From: Diacronema lutheri
Taxonomy: Eukaryota > Haptophyta > Pavlovophyceae > Pavlovales > Pavlovaceae
Direction: 5' to 3'
DNA: 64,000 nt
Assembly (NCBI GenBank): GCA_019448385.1
Contig: JAGTXO010000014.1
Location: 496,001 to 560,000 of the forward strand
The notes below the pieces were generated by a model. That model saw only the letters and a program-made list of their open reading frames with translations, was not told the DNA's origin and ran no database searches. Below, piece after piece: positions 19,838 to 28,701 of this stretch. Each line of letters opens with the position of its first letter. Within the stretch, counting starts at the first letter, position 1. The position numbers and the translations under genes are program-made.

Positions 19838-20764
19838 ATGGAGCACCTGACGGCCGCTTTGGGTGTGGCGCTGGCGCCGCACGCGATGCGCGCCGCGCTC
19901 CACGCGTGGCGAGCATTGGAGCAGCAGCGGTTGGACCTCGAGATCGCAAACGGCTGGGAGATCGACGCGGCCGTCACCGCGTCGACGCTGCGGGCGGAAG
20001 ACCGAGCGCGGTTCGCGCTCGGCGAGCCCGACGCGGCGTACCGGCAGGTGGACGTTTCGGATTGCGCGTGGCACGGCATCGTGCCCGGAAGCGAGGCGTA
20101 CCCCGCGCGACCACCTCTCTCGCCGTGGGCGGTGTGGACAACGGCGCGGCTGCTCACGCTCGCAGAGTGCCGACGATGGATCGAGCGGGCAGACTCGATG
20201 CGCCTGGAGCGTGGCGACTTCATCTTCAAGACCGGCCGGGGCGGCTTTGAGCGGATGCCCACCGGAATGCGCCGCCTCAGCCAGACCTGCCTCGTCGAGG
20301 ACGCCGACTTCGCCGCGCTCATCGAGGGCCGGCTCTACTCCGCGGGCGGCGTGCCCGAGACGCTCTCGGACGGGCGCTCGTTCCGCGGCGTGCGTCCGTC
20401 TTTCCTCGTCACGAAGTACGAGACCGCCGAATATTTTGCGCCGCACTTTGACGGCTGCTCCGTCGTGCGTGACGACACTGCGCACTGCGCGCTGCACGGC
20501 TGCGTCGGTGCGTTCACTTGCGTCCTTTATTTGTCGGAAGATTTTGAGGGCGGCGCGACACACTATTTGGCCGGCCAGGGCTCGGAGGTCGCGCAGCCCG
20601 TCGCCGTGCGACCCAAGCCGGGCTGCGCCGTCGTGCACCGCACCGTCACCGTCCTGCACGCGGGCGGCCGGCTTGAGCGCGGGCACAAGTGGATCATGCA
20701 GTTCGCGCTCTGCTACGACGCGCCCGAGGACGACTCGGTGAAGCCACTCCGCTGGGGCGCGTGA
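19838..20764 (+). CDS. Prolyl-4-hydroxylase-like 2-oxoglutarate/Fe(II) dioxygenase
   Basis: 308 residues. The C-terminal half is a P4Hc-type double-stranded beta-helix: FLVTKYETAEYFAPHFDG supplies the HxD iron ligands, FTCVLYLSEDFEGGATHYL is the conserved central strand pair, and KPGCAVVHRTVTVLHAGGRL supplies the distal His, followed by HKWIMQFALCY with a basic residue for 2-oxoglutarate. The N-terminal ~120 residues are unassigned. No signal peptide is obvious, so a cytosolic or nuclear target is possible. Start at 19838 (MEHLTAALGVAL) is preferred over an upstream non-ATG extension. Confidence 0.85.
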   Translation: MEHLTAALGVALAPHAMRAALHAWRALEQQRLDLEIANGWEIDAAVTASTLRAEDRARFALGEPDAAYRQVDVSDCAWHGIVPGSEAYPARPPLSPWAVWTTARLLTLAECRRWIERADSMRLERGDFIFKTGRGGFERMPTGMRRLSQTCLVEDADFAALIEGRLYSAGGVPETLSDGRSFRGVRPSFLVTKYETAEYFAPHFDGCSVVRDDTAHCALHGCVGAFTCVLYLSEDFEGGATHYLAGQGSEVAQPVAVRPKPGCAVVHRTVTVLHAGGRLERGHKWIMQFALCYDAPEDDSVKPLRWGA

Positions 20765-20843
20765 CGACTCAGCGTGACGTGACGCCGTACGCGGGCGGCG
20801 CCGCCTTTCGGCCAAACTGTTGCAATCAGGTGCGTTCACCTCA

Positions 20844-22016
20844 TCACGACTGTGGCAGCTGGAACACGCGCACGTATTTGACGTGGAGACGCGCGGGGAA
20901 GGCGGACGGATCGATGCCGTGCCTACCCGCCCAACGGCCGCCGACCGCGAGGTTGAGCACGAGGTGAAAGGGACGGGAGAAGGGCCATGCGGCTGGCGAC
21001 GGGTTGTCGCGGCGCACGCGCAAGAAGCAGCGCCCGTCGACGAAGAAGCGCAGCTCGTCGGGCTCCCACTCGAGAGCGTACGCATGGTATGCCGCGTGCG
21101 CATCGGGCACGTTCGCGCGCCGGCGCGCGTGGTTGCCCTTGCGCCCGTTGCGCAGCGCGGTGTGTACCGAGGCGTAGATGGTGCCAGGTTCGTGTCCAAC
21201 GTGCTCCGCGAGGTCAATCTCGCCCGAGCTCGGCCACGCGCCGAGCTCGGACGTGTCGGTCGGCAGCATCCAGATCGCCGGCCAGAGCCCGCGCGCGGCG
21301 GCGGGCAGCTTGGCGCACACCTCGATCCGGCCGTACAGCCAGTCGCCAAGCCCGCGCGTGCGTAGCCGCGCCGAAGTGAACGCGCAGCCCTCGCACGCCT
21401 CGCGCCTCGCCTCGACGACCAGCCGCCCGCCCTCGACAAAGGCGTTGCGCGCGGCGGCGCCCGTGTACTGCTGCAGCTCGCCGTGCGAGCTGCCATGGAT
21501 CCAACGGTTGCAGTCCTCATCGAAGGACCAGCGCGCGGGGTCGGGCGGCCCGTCATGCTCGAAATTGTCCGACCAGACAAGCTCGAGGTTGGCGTACGGC
21601 GCGGGAAGCCGGCCGCTGCGCAGCAGCCACTCAAAGGGCGACATGACGTCCACCGGCGGCGCGACGCTCGCGTCGTCGTCGAGGTCGTCCCGCACGTGGG
21701 CGTCTGCAGTGGGTGGCGGGAGGGCGTGAGCATCCACCGTGCCCATGCAGATGCACGCGAGCGTCGGCAGGCCGTCGCGCGCGCCAGCGCCGCGCGCGAG
21801 GCGCAGCGAGCCGAGCGTGTCGCCGTCCTTGGCGAGGCGGCCAGAGCACGTCTTCAGGCCGATGAGCTTGAGTCGCGTGAGCGGCACGAGGATTTCTTCG
21901 CTCGCCACCTCGCGCAGCTCCGCGACGGTCAGCGCCGGGTCGCATGATGGCAGCACGAAGACGTTGGAGCCCCACCGACACTCAACGTCGATGGCCACCA
22001 TTTCGCTTTCCGCCAT
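20844..22016 (-). CDS. Ubiquitin-like domain fused to GH16 beta-glucanase
   Basis: 390 residues, single exon, start MAESEMVAIDVECRWGS at 22016 (the frame is open to 22130). Residues ~5-80 form a ubiquitin-like domain of the UBLCP1 kind: VLPSCDPALTVAELREVA, LTRLKLIGLKTCSGRLAKDG, DTLGSLRLARG. Residues ~130-390 are a family-16 glycoside hydrolase: LELVWSDNFEHDG, NAFVEGGRLVVEARRE, YGRIEVCAKLPAAARGLWPA, and the active-site motif SGEIDLAEHVGHEPG, whose ExDxxE gives nucleophile and acid/base. Expected activity is on beta-1,3- or mixed beta-glucan (storage chrysolaminarin in haptophytes). No signal peptide precedes the UBL domain, suggesting an intracellular enzyme. Confidence 0.87.
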   Translation of the reverse strand: MAESEMVAIDVECRWGSNVFVLPSCDPALTVAELREVASEEILVPLTRLKLIGLKTCSGRLAKDGDTLGSLRLARGAGARDGLPTLACICMGTVDAHALPPPTADAHVRDDLDDDASVAPPVDVMSPFEWLLRSGRLPAPYANLELVWSDNFEHDGPPDPARWSFDEDCNRWIHGSSHGELQQYTGAAARNAFVEGGRLVVEARREACEGCAFTSARLRTRGLGDWLYGRIEVCAKLPAAARGLWPAIWMLPTDTSELGAWPSSGEIDLAEHVGHEPGTIYASVHTALRNGRKGNHARRRANVPDAHAAYHAYALEWEPDELRFFVDGRCFLRVRRDNPSPAAWPFSRPFHLVLNLAVGGRWAGRHGIDPSAFPARLHVKYVRVFQLPQS

Positions 22017-22169
22017 CGTGCTTTCACCCCTTCGCGCCACGCTGTGTCCGTGGGCTCCATGGGTTGGCTCGCCAATCGCCATCGGTCCGTCGCCCGGTGG
22101 CAGGCCGGCGACGTCTGCCGCACGCGACACGGCGCGGAAGGGTGCAGAGCACGCGGCGACGCGCCACGC

Positions 22170-22769
22170 TCACACGTCGTCTTGATCCATGAGCGTCGCG
22201 ATCGCGTCGAGCTCGACCGGGTCAGTCACGGCCGCCGGCAGGCGCGCCAGGATCCGCTCAACGAGCAGCTTGTGCGCCGCAAGGCCAGGCCAGAACTCGC
22301 GCGTGAGCGGCACTCGTCTGAGCCCACGCGTGCGCAAGATGATCCGGAACGCGTGCCGTGTGGCGTACGGGTTGCCCTTCTCGGCCTCAATCACGATCGC
22401 GTCGATATCGGCGAGCGCATAGACCCTAGCTTGCTTTGCCGTGGCGTGCGCGCGCTCCGAGCCGCGCAGGACGACGGCCCACGTCGAAACGCGCGTGATG
22501 CGCAGCTCCTGCGCCGCCGCGTCGAAGCTCGCGCGCTCGACGCTGACGCCCAGGGCGATCGCGAGCGCCAAGGCGGCAAACGCGCAGAACACGGCGCCTT
22601 CGGGCGCCGCGCTGCGCCGTGGCTCGCGAGCAGACGCTGCGATCGCGACCGACGACGCCACGCCGAGCAAGGCCAGCAGCGCGGCGAAGGCCCAGGAGCG
22701 CGCCGGAACCCGCTGCACCACGAGAGCCTCCGCTGTGTTGCGGACGCACCGCGGCTCGAGGGGCAACAT
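22170..22769 (-). CDS. Two-transmembrane PH-like small membrane protein
   Basis: 199 residues. Two hydrophobic helices near the N-terminus (WAFAALLALLGVASSVAIAA and VFCAFAALALAIALGVSV) are followed by a beta-rich domain (ELRITRVSTWAVVLRGSE, RVYALADIDAIVIEAEKGN, RHAFRIILRTRGL) resembling a bacterial-type PH domain after a hairpin anchor. No family is named with confidence. Its start codon is 20 bp from the ATG of the divergent lumenal-protein gene. Confidence 0.65.
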   Translation of the reverse strand: MLPLEPRCVRNTAEALVVQRVPARSWAFAALLALLGVASSVAIAASAREPRRSAAPEGAVFCAFAALALAIALGVSVERASFDAAAQELRITRVSTWAVVLRGSERAHATAKQARVYALADIDAIVIEAEKGNPYATRHAFRIILRTRGLRRVPLTREFWPGLAAHKLLVERILARLPAAVTDPVELDAIATLMDQDDV

Positions 22770-22788
22770 TCGCGTCCGGCTTCAAAAA

Positions 22789-23346
22789 ATGGCGTCAATC
22801 GCGATCGCCTGTGCGCTCGCTGCTTCCCACGCGCCAGTCCTCCGGCGCGCACCGGGCCCAAGTGCCTGGGCCGCGCGCGCGGCGGACCGGGAGCCAAGCG
22901 CCTGTTGGGGTGGCGAGCTGGCGCGGCGCGATTTCCTTGGCGCGTCCGCGCTGCTCGCGGCTGGCCCTGCGCTCTCGGCGCTGCCGCTCGCATCGCGGGC
23001 GGCCGAGGTGCTCGTCGAGGGCGAGGTGGCGCTCGGCGAGCTCGGGCCTCGGCTCGCCGGCCAGAACGTGCGCGTGGAGGTCGTCGCTCGCCGCCTAGGC
23101 AAGGGCATCGTCGCCACGAAGCGCATCGAGCAACCCGCCGACAAGTTCCCGGCGCGCTTCTTCATCTGTGCTGATGACCTCGCCGCGAACGTCAACCTGG
23201 ACAAGACGCGCGCGGACGACATTTTTCTGCTCGCGACCCTTGATGTGGCCTCGGCGGACGGCTCGTTGAGACGCGTCGCGCAGGTCCAGGGCAAGGCGCC
23301 GATCAAAAAGGGCGCGCGACTGAAGCCGCTGCTCGTGCTCGAGTGA
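22789..23346 (+). CDS. Predicted thylakoid-lumen protein with twin-arginine signal
   Basis: 185 residues. The first ~75 form a bipartite leader: a short hydrophobic N-terminus (MASIAIACALAASHAP), an Ala/Arg-rich plastid transit stretch, then ARRDFLGASALLAAGPALSA, a twin-arginine Tat signal ending around ASRAAE. The mature part (~110 residues) is beta-rich: LVEGEVALGELGPRLAGQNV, RVEVVARRLGKGIVATKRIE, FPARFFICADDL. It resembles small lumenal or cytochrome-assembly proteins (AMIN/CcmH-like strand pattern) but I do not recognise a family. Destination is inferred from the Tat motif and the algal context. Confidence 0.72.
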   Translation: MASIAIACALAASHAPVLRRAPGPSAWAARAADREPSACWGGELARRDFLGASALLAAGPALSALPLASRAAEVLVEGEVALGELGPRLAGQNVRVEVVARRLGKGIVATKRIEQPADKFPARFFICADDLAANVNLDKTRADDIFLLATLDVASADGSLRRVAQVQGKAPIKKGARLKPLLVLE

Positions 23347-23482
23347 CGTAGCTGCAAGCGAACAGCCGACGTGAGTTGCGGGGCAGAGAGGCCACGTGTG
23401 CAGTAGCGTTCACGCTGGCACAAACGGGGCTCTGGGGGGGTGGGGGGGAGCCGGGGGAGACTGATGATGGAATTTTTGATGA

Positions 23483-23485
<3 letters not shown>

Positions 23486-23513
<28 letters not shown>
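23486..23513 (+). repeat. Poly(C) tract, 28 nt, followed by A8
   Basis: C28 then A8, 68-95 bp upstream of the beta-galactosidase ATG, within its likely 5' UTR or promoter. The remaining 23,347-23,580 gap shows G-rich runs (23,434-23,457) and no other feature. Confidence 0.9.
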
Positions 23514-23580
23514 AAAAAAAAGGGGAATAAAACAATACAGACGACAATTTAAAACAGGTCAGCGGCCCTCCCGCGCAAAG

Positions 23581-26500
23581 ATGGCACGCGCTGAGCGACC
23601 ACCCGCCGACTGGGAAGCCGTGCAGGTGCTCCACCGCGGGCGGCTGGGGATGCACGTGCCGCTTCGCTGTTACGAAAGCGTGGCGACGGCTCTTGCGCCA
23701 CAGCCAGGCGACGCACCGCTGCCCAGTACGAACGTGCTCTCACTCTCGCCGGCGCGCTGGATGTTCGCGTTTGCGCCGAGCATCGAGCGTGCACCAACGC
23801 CGAGCGAGGCGCACGGTGGGTACGATCTTCGCGCGGCGCTCGGCACCTCGTGGGGCACGATCGACGTGCCCCTCTCGTGGCAAATGGCTTCGCACGGCGC
23901 GCCCATCTACACTAACTTTGTCTACCCATTCAACCCGACGCTCGCGCCGGCCGACGAGGCGACGTGGGACGTGCGGCCGCTGCTTCCGCCTGAATGCAAC
24001 TCGGCGGGCTGTTACGAGACAACGTTTGAATTGCCGGCGCGCTGGGCCGGCCGTCGCATAATCCTGCACATCGGTGCCGTCGAGTCGGCCGCGCACGTGT
24101 GGGTGGACGGCTCGCTCGTCGGCTACAGCACGGACTCGAGGCTGCCCGCCGAGTTTGACGTAACGGCGCTGCTCTCGGCGGGCGGCGAGCGTAGGAACGG
24201 CGGTATTCGGCGGACGCACACCGTTTCTCTCCGCGTCTACCGCCTCTGCGCCGCCTCGTACCTCGAGGATCAGGACCACTGGTGGCTTTCGGGAATCCAC
24301 CGTGACGTCCATCTCTTTGCCAAACGCGCCGACGCGGCCATCGTTGACTACGCGGTCAACACGGAGCTGTGGTGGCCGGAGGATGGGAGAGCGGCGCGCG
24401 GCGGGGGCGGTGCGGAAGCGCCGCCGCTCCCCACCGCCGCGCGCATCCACGTGGATGTTTCGCTCCTCGGCGACGCGCTGCAGCCATTGCCGACGGGCGC
24501 CGCCGGTGGCGCGGCGAGCGGCGCGGACGGCGGTGCGGACGGCGAGTACGCCATCGCGTACGAGCTGCACGGGCCCTTCTTGCTCGGCCGGCCGCCGCCC
24601 GCGCCGCGCGCCTCGCTCGTCGCGAGCGGCAAGTGCGAGGTGCTGCGCGTGTCCGCCGCCGAGTCCGCGTCGCTCGCCGCGCTCGCGACGAGCGAGTGGC
24701 GTGCGCACACGCTCGCGGCAGCGTGCGGCGCGCGCGCGGTTGTCGACGCGCGCCTCTCGTCGCCGCGGCTGTGGAGCGCGGAAGAGCCGTACCTGTACCG
24801 CCTCGTCCTCTCCCTCCGCACGCGCGCGCGCCCCGCTGAGGCTCGCGACGTCGAGGCGTGCTGGGTCGGGCTGAAGGAGGTTTCCGTGCGCGCGGGCAGG
24901 CTCGAGCTGAACCGGATGGCGATCACGCTGCGCGGTGTGAACCGGCATGATCACTGCCCCGAGCGCGGCAAGGCGATGGACCGCGCGCTCATGCTCCGCG
25001 ACGCCGTGCTCATCAAGCGCTTCAACTTCAACGCGGTCCGGACCGCGCACTACCCGGCCGCGACGGCGTGGATGGATCTGTGCGACGCGTACGGCCTGTA
25101 CGTCGTCGACGAGGCGAACATCGAGACGCACGGCTTCGTGATGCGCGGCGACGGGCAGTGCGGCTTCCTTGCACGCCGGCCCGCATGGCGCGCGCACTTC
25201 GTCGCGCGCGGCGCGCGAATGGTCGCGCGTGACCGTAACCACGCGTGCGTGCTCGTCTGGTCGTTGGCCAACGAGGCGGGGATCGGGCCCAACCTCGCGC
25301 ACGAGTACGCGCAGCTCAAGGCGATGGACCCGTCGCGGCCGGTGCAGTACGAGCAGTGCGGCGCGCTGCCGTACACGGACATCATCTGCCCAATGTACCC
25401 GTCCGCCGCCAAGTTGCGTGAGCTCGGAACGGCGCGCGGCCAGGCCAAGCCTTGGGCTCACTACCCGCGCCCGGCCGTGCCGGCGGCCGAGCTCGGTGTG
25501 CGCCCCGTCGTCATGTGCGAGTACTCCCACGCGATGGGTAACTCGAACGGTGCGCCCCGTCGCGCCCCGCCGCGCGCGCGCTGCGCCGCGCCACGGCACG
25601 CCGCGCCGCACGCCGACGCCTCCCGAGACGCGCCGCCGTGCGCTCCGCCGGCGCCACGCGCGCGGCGCGCAGGCAACTTTGCGCACTTCTGGCGCGTCGT
25701 GCGCGAGGTGGACTGCGTGCAGGGCGGCTTTGTCTGGGACTGGTGCGACCAGGGCCTCGCGCTGCGCGGCGAGGCTGCGGCGCGCGCGCGTGAGGGCAGC
25801 CGCGCGTGGGCGTACGGCGGCGACTTTGGCGAGAAGCTGCATGATGCGCAGTTCAACATCAACGGACTCGTCTGGCCGGACCGGACGCCGCACCCGGCAT
25901 GCTGGGAGGTGAAGCGCGCGCAGCAGCCAATCAGCTTCGAGCTTGCCGGATGGTGCTGGCGCCTCGCAGCAGCGCCGCCCGCGCCGCCTGCCGACGCGGC
26001 CGGCGCGCGCGGCGTCATGCTCCTCGGCGACGGGCGGCTCATCTTGACCAGCACGTTGGATTTTGCGTGCGTGAGCGCCGAGCTCGTGACCATCGACGTG
26101 TGCGTCCGGCTGCGCGGCCGCGCCGTCGACGGGACGCGCTCGTCGCTGCCCGTCTCGCGCGTGCCACCCCACGCTCGCGCGCGCGAGCCCGTCACCGTGA
26201 GCGTGGAGCTGCCGCTCGAGCTCGCCGCGCGTGCGCTCGCCGTCCCTGGCCCGAAGGGCGCGTCGATCCATCTCGACGTGACTGCCCGTCTCGCGCGCGA
26301 CGCGCCGTGGGCGCCGGCCGGCCACGAGCTCGCCTTTGCGCAATTTGCCCTCCCGCGCGCGCCGTGCGTGCGCGCGCCGCCGGCCGCGCCGCCGGCCGCG
26401 CCGTCGCCGCGCGCCGCTGGCGCGGGGCGGGTGCTCATCTCGGGCGGCGCGACGTCGAGCGTGCTCCGGCTGCACACGGTGCGCGGCAGTGTGACGATCG

Positions 26501-27522
26501 AGCGCGCGACGGGCATGATCGTGAATGTCACCGACCTGGCGGGGCGGGAGCGGCTCGCGTCACCCTTCGCGCTCAACTTTTGGCGCGCGCCAACGGACAA
26601 CGACCGCGGAGGCGTCGAGCTGCACACGCGCTTGCTGCCCTACTTGCCGCGCACGCTCGCACTCGCGGTCAGCGTGCTGCCCACGCTCTCGCACGGCGTG
26701 CTCGCCGCGCTCGGCGCGCTCTCGCGCGTCCTTCCGCTCTCGGTCAATCTCGGCGCGCAAGTCTCGTTCGCCACACTCTGGGCGCGCGAGGGCTGGGCGC
26801 GGCTCGAGCCGCGCGACGTGACGACGCGCGTCGAGCCGCAACCGGACGGCTCCGTCTCCGTGCACACGAGCATCGGCATGGTCGACGGTGCGAGCGGCGC
26901 GCCGCGCGTCGCGTGCCGCGTGCGCACGCTCGTCTCCGCGAACGGGCATGCGTGGCTGCGCGTAACGTGCGACGTGAGCTCCGAGGTGAGCTCGGTGCCG
27001 CGCGTCGGGCTGTGTTTGGGCGTGCGCGAAGCGTTCGGCGCTGCCGTCTCGTGGCTCGGGCGCGGCCCGCACGAAAATTACGACGACCGCAAGGAGGGCG
27101 CGCCCATCGCGCAGCACGCGCTGCCCGCGGCTGAGATGCACACGCCGTACATCGTGCCGGGCGAGAACGGCCTGCGCTCGGACGTGCAGTGGCTCGCGCT
27201 GCGCAACGGCGCGGGCAGTGGACTGCTGCTCGCTGGGCAGCCCGACATGATGGCGAGCGTCTCGCCGTTCGGCCAGCGCGAGCTCGAGCGCGCGACGCAC
27301 GACCACGAGCTCGTGCCGAGCGGCAAGCTGAGCGTCTGTCTGGACCATCGGCATATGGGCGTCGGCGGCGACGACAGCTGGAGCCGCACGGTGCTGCCCA
27401 ACTACTGGGTGCCCGCCGGCCGGTACTCGTGGGCGGTGGGCGTGCGCACGCTCGAGCCCGGCGAGGATGCGGACGAGGCGGCGCGCGAGGTGCTGCTCGC
27501 CGCGCCGAGGGACGCTGCGTGA
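23581..27522 (+). CDS. Beta-galactosidase, glycoside hydrolase family 2 (LacZ-like)
   Basis: Two exons, 23581-25549 and 25673-27522, predict 1272 residues. All five LacZ-type domains are visible: the N-terminal sugar-binding domain (SWGTIDVPLSWQMASHGAPI, YETTFELPARWAGRRIILHI), an Ig-like region, the TIM barrel (VRTAHYPAATAWMDLCDAYG, YVVDEANIETHG), catalytic acid/base in VWSLANEAGIGPN, and nucleophile in VMCEYSHAMGNSNG, then the beta-sandwich (PFALNFWRAPTDNDRGG, WLGRGPHENYDDRKEG). The 123-nt intron splits the nucleophile motif (NSN-G-NFAHFW); it is a multiple of three and stop-free, so retention would insert 41 residues next to the active site. No signal peptide, so likely cytosolic. Cleaves beta-galactosides. 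Confidence 0.93.
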   Translation: MARAERPPADWEAVQVLHRGRLGMHVPLRCYESVATALAPQPGDAPLPSTNVLSLSPARWMFAFAPSIERAPTPSEAHGGYDLRAALGTSWGTIDVPLSWQMASHGAPIYTNFVYPFNPTLAPADEATWDVRPLLPPECNSAGCYETTFELPARWAGRRIILHIGAVESAAHVWVDGSLVGYSTDSRLPAEFDVTALLSAGGERRNGGIRRTHTVSLRVYRLCAASYLEDQDHWWLSGIHRDVHLFAKRADAAIVDYAVNTELWWPEDGRAARGGGGAEAPPLPTAARIHVDVSLLGDALQPLPTGAAGGAASGADGGADGEYAIAYELHGPFLLGRPPPAPRASLVASGKCEVLRVSAAESASLAALATSEWRAHTLAAACGARAVVDARLSSPRLWSAEEPYLYRLVLSLRTRARPAEARDVEACWVGLKEVSVRAGRLELNRMAITLRGVNRHDHCPERGKAMDRALMLRDAVLIKRFNFNAVRTAHYPAATAWMDLCDAYGLYVVDEANIETHGFVMRGDGQCGFLARRPAWRAHFVARGARMVARDRNHACVLVWSLANEAGIGPNLAHEYAQLKAMDPSRPVQYEQCGALPYTDIICPMYPSAAKLRELGTARGQAKPWAHYPRPAVPAAELGVRPVVMCEYSHAMGNSNGAPRRAPPRARCAAPRHAAPHADASRDAPPCAPPAPRARRAGNFAHFWRVVREVDCVQGGFVWDWCDQGLALRGEAAARAREGSRAWAYGGDFGEKLHDAQFNINGLVWPDRTPHPACWEVKRAQQPISFELAGWCWRLAAAPPAPPADAAGARGVMLLGDGRLILTSTLDFACVSAELVTIDVCVRLRGRAVDGTRSSLPVSRVPPHARAREPVTVSVELPLELAARALAVPGPKGASIHLDVTARLARDAPWAPAGHELAFAQFALPRAPCVRAPPAAPPAAPSPRAAGAGRVLISGGATSSVLRLHTVRGSVTIERATGMIVNVTDLAGRERLASPFALNFWRAPTDNDRGGVELHTRLLPYLPRTLALAVSVLPTLSHGVLAALGALSRVLPLSVNLGAQVSFATLWAREGWARLEPRDVTTRVEPQPDGSVSVHTSIGMVDGASGAPRVACRVRTLVSANGHAWLRVTCDVSSEVSSVPRVGLCLGVREAFGAAVSWLGRGPHENYDDRKEGAPIAQHALPAAEMHTPYIVPGENGLRSDVQWLALRNGAGSGLLLAGQPDMMASVSPFGQRELERATHDHELVPSGKLSVCLDHRHMGVGGDDSWSRTVLPNYWVPAGRYSWAVGVRTLEPGEDADEAAREVLLAAPRDAA

Positions 27523-27581
27523 CGTGCACGTCGCATATAACAACAGATAACTTATAAGGCTTTTTCGAAACGCCGGCTGCC

Positions 27582-28598
27582 TTGACGACGCCTGCCTTTG
27601 CCATCCAGGCTGCGCCCTCGCGCTCTGCTGGCCGCGCTCCGCGCGCCCCGCCGCCCCTGCCCATCGACTGCGCCGGCACCGCGAACAACGTACTTTTCGC
27701 CCCGGTCAGTGGGTTTGGGGGTGGCGGGGCGCGCGCGCACGGCCGCACGAGCGACGGCGGCGTGGCCTTCTCTACGACGAAACCTTCGCTTGCGACGGCT
27801 GCGCCCTCGCGCTCTGCTGGCCGCGCTCCGCGCGCCCCGCCGCCCCTGCCCATCGACTGCGCCGGCACCGCGAACAACGTACTTTTCGCCCCGGTCGGTG
27901 GGTTTGGGGGTGGCGGGGCGCGCGCGCACGGCCGCACGAGCGACGGCGGCGTGGCCTTCTCTACGACGAAACCTTCGCTTGCGACGGCTGCGCCCTCGCG
28001 CTCTGATGGCCGCGTTCCGCGCGCCCCGCCGCCCCTGCCCATCGACTGCGCCGGCACCGCGAACAACGTACTTTTCGCCCCGGTCGGTGGGTTTGGAGGT
28101 GGCGGGGCGCGCGCGCACGGCCGCACGAGCGACGGCGGCGTGGCCTTCTCTACGACGAAATCTTCGCTTGCGACGGCTGCGCCCTCGCGCTCTGCTGGCC
28201 GCGCTCCGCGCGCCCCGCCGCCCCTGCCCATCGACTGCGCCGGCACCGCGAACAACGTACTTTTCGCCCCGGTCGGTGGGTTTGGGGGTGGCGGGGCGCG
28301 CGTGCGCGGCCACGCGGCCAGCATCGCGGCGCTTGCCACGCTGGCGGCGGGTGGCGGTGCGCTTCGCGGCGGCGGCAGGGGGCTGCGACGCGGCGGGGAG
28401 GGCGGCGGCTCGCTGGCGGCGGGCGTCGCGCTCTGCAGCGGCGGCGGGCGGCTTGGCGACGTGGCAGGCGGCGGCTCGGGGGTGGCGGTCGTCGCCGACG
28501 ATCTTCGGGCCTCGGCGTGCGCGTGCGCGTCGGCTGGTGGTGTGATTGACGGCGGCCACCGGTGCGGCGGCGCGCGGGCGGCGGCGCGCGGTGGCTAG
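27582..28598 (+). CDS. Hypothetical 63-residue-repeat protein (strand uncertain)
   Basis: 338 open codons beginning with ACG/ATG-poor sequence; no convincing start. Gly/Ala/Pro-rich, four repeats, then a Gly/Ala tail. A minus-strand frame of similar length, and a second plus frame, are equally open, so this entry only marks that the array could be coding. No function is suggested. Confidence 0.2.
   Translation: MTTPAFAIQAAPSRSAGRAPRAPPPLPIDCAGTANNVLFAPVSGFGGGGARAHGRTSDGGVAFSTTKPSLATAAPSRSAGRAPRAPPPLPIDCAGTANNVLFAPVGGFGGGGARAHGRTSDGGVAFSTTKPSLATAAPSRSDGRVPRAPPPLPIDCAGTANNVLFAPVGGFGGGGARAHGRTSDGGVAFSTTKSSLATAAPSRSAGRAPRAPPPLPIDCAGTANNVLFAPVGGFGGGGARVRGHAASIAALATLAAGGGALRGGGRGLRRGGEGGGSLAAGVALCSGGGRLGDVAGGGSGVAVVADDLRASACACASAGGVIDGGHRCGGARAAARGG
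27609..28302. repeat. Tandem repeat, 4 copies of 189 bp
   Basis: Units begin at 27609, 27798, 27987 and 28176 (GCTGCGCCCTCGCGCTCTG), nearly identical, the last partial. 189 = 3 x 63, so every frame that is open in one unit is open in all. The plus frame 27582-28598 encodes a 63-residue repeat with PPPLPIDCAGTANNVLFAPV; the minus frame 28339-27600 encodes one with APPPPNPPTGAKSTLFAVPA. The few substitutions do not favour either strand. Confidence 0.92.
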
Positions 28599-28701
28599 GC
28601 GCGTGTGGGCCTTTGGGCCTGCTCCGCCTGGCGCCTCGCTGCGCACTTCCTGACCCCATCTGTTGACCCGTCGGAAAGCGTCGTTAGTATATAACAACAG
28701 A

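Larger units (their letters stand above)
27535..28701. repeat. 1.15-kb segment between 13-bp direct repeats (possible insertion)
   Basis: ATATAACAACAGA occurs at 27535-27547 and again at 28689-28701. Between them lies the 4 x 189-bp array. The pair looks like a target-site duplication around an inserted sequence, but no convincing terminal inverted repeat was found. A further related motif, AAGCGTCGTTAGT followed by TATATA, occurs at 28676 and 28865. Confidence 0.4.

Noticed and set aside
28339-28697. Minus-strand repeat protein over the 189-bp array
   Set aside because: Open only because the period is a multiple of three; no start, family or codon evidence favours it over the plus frames.
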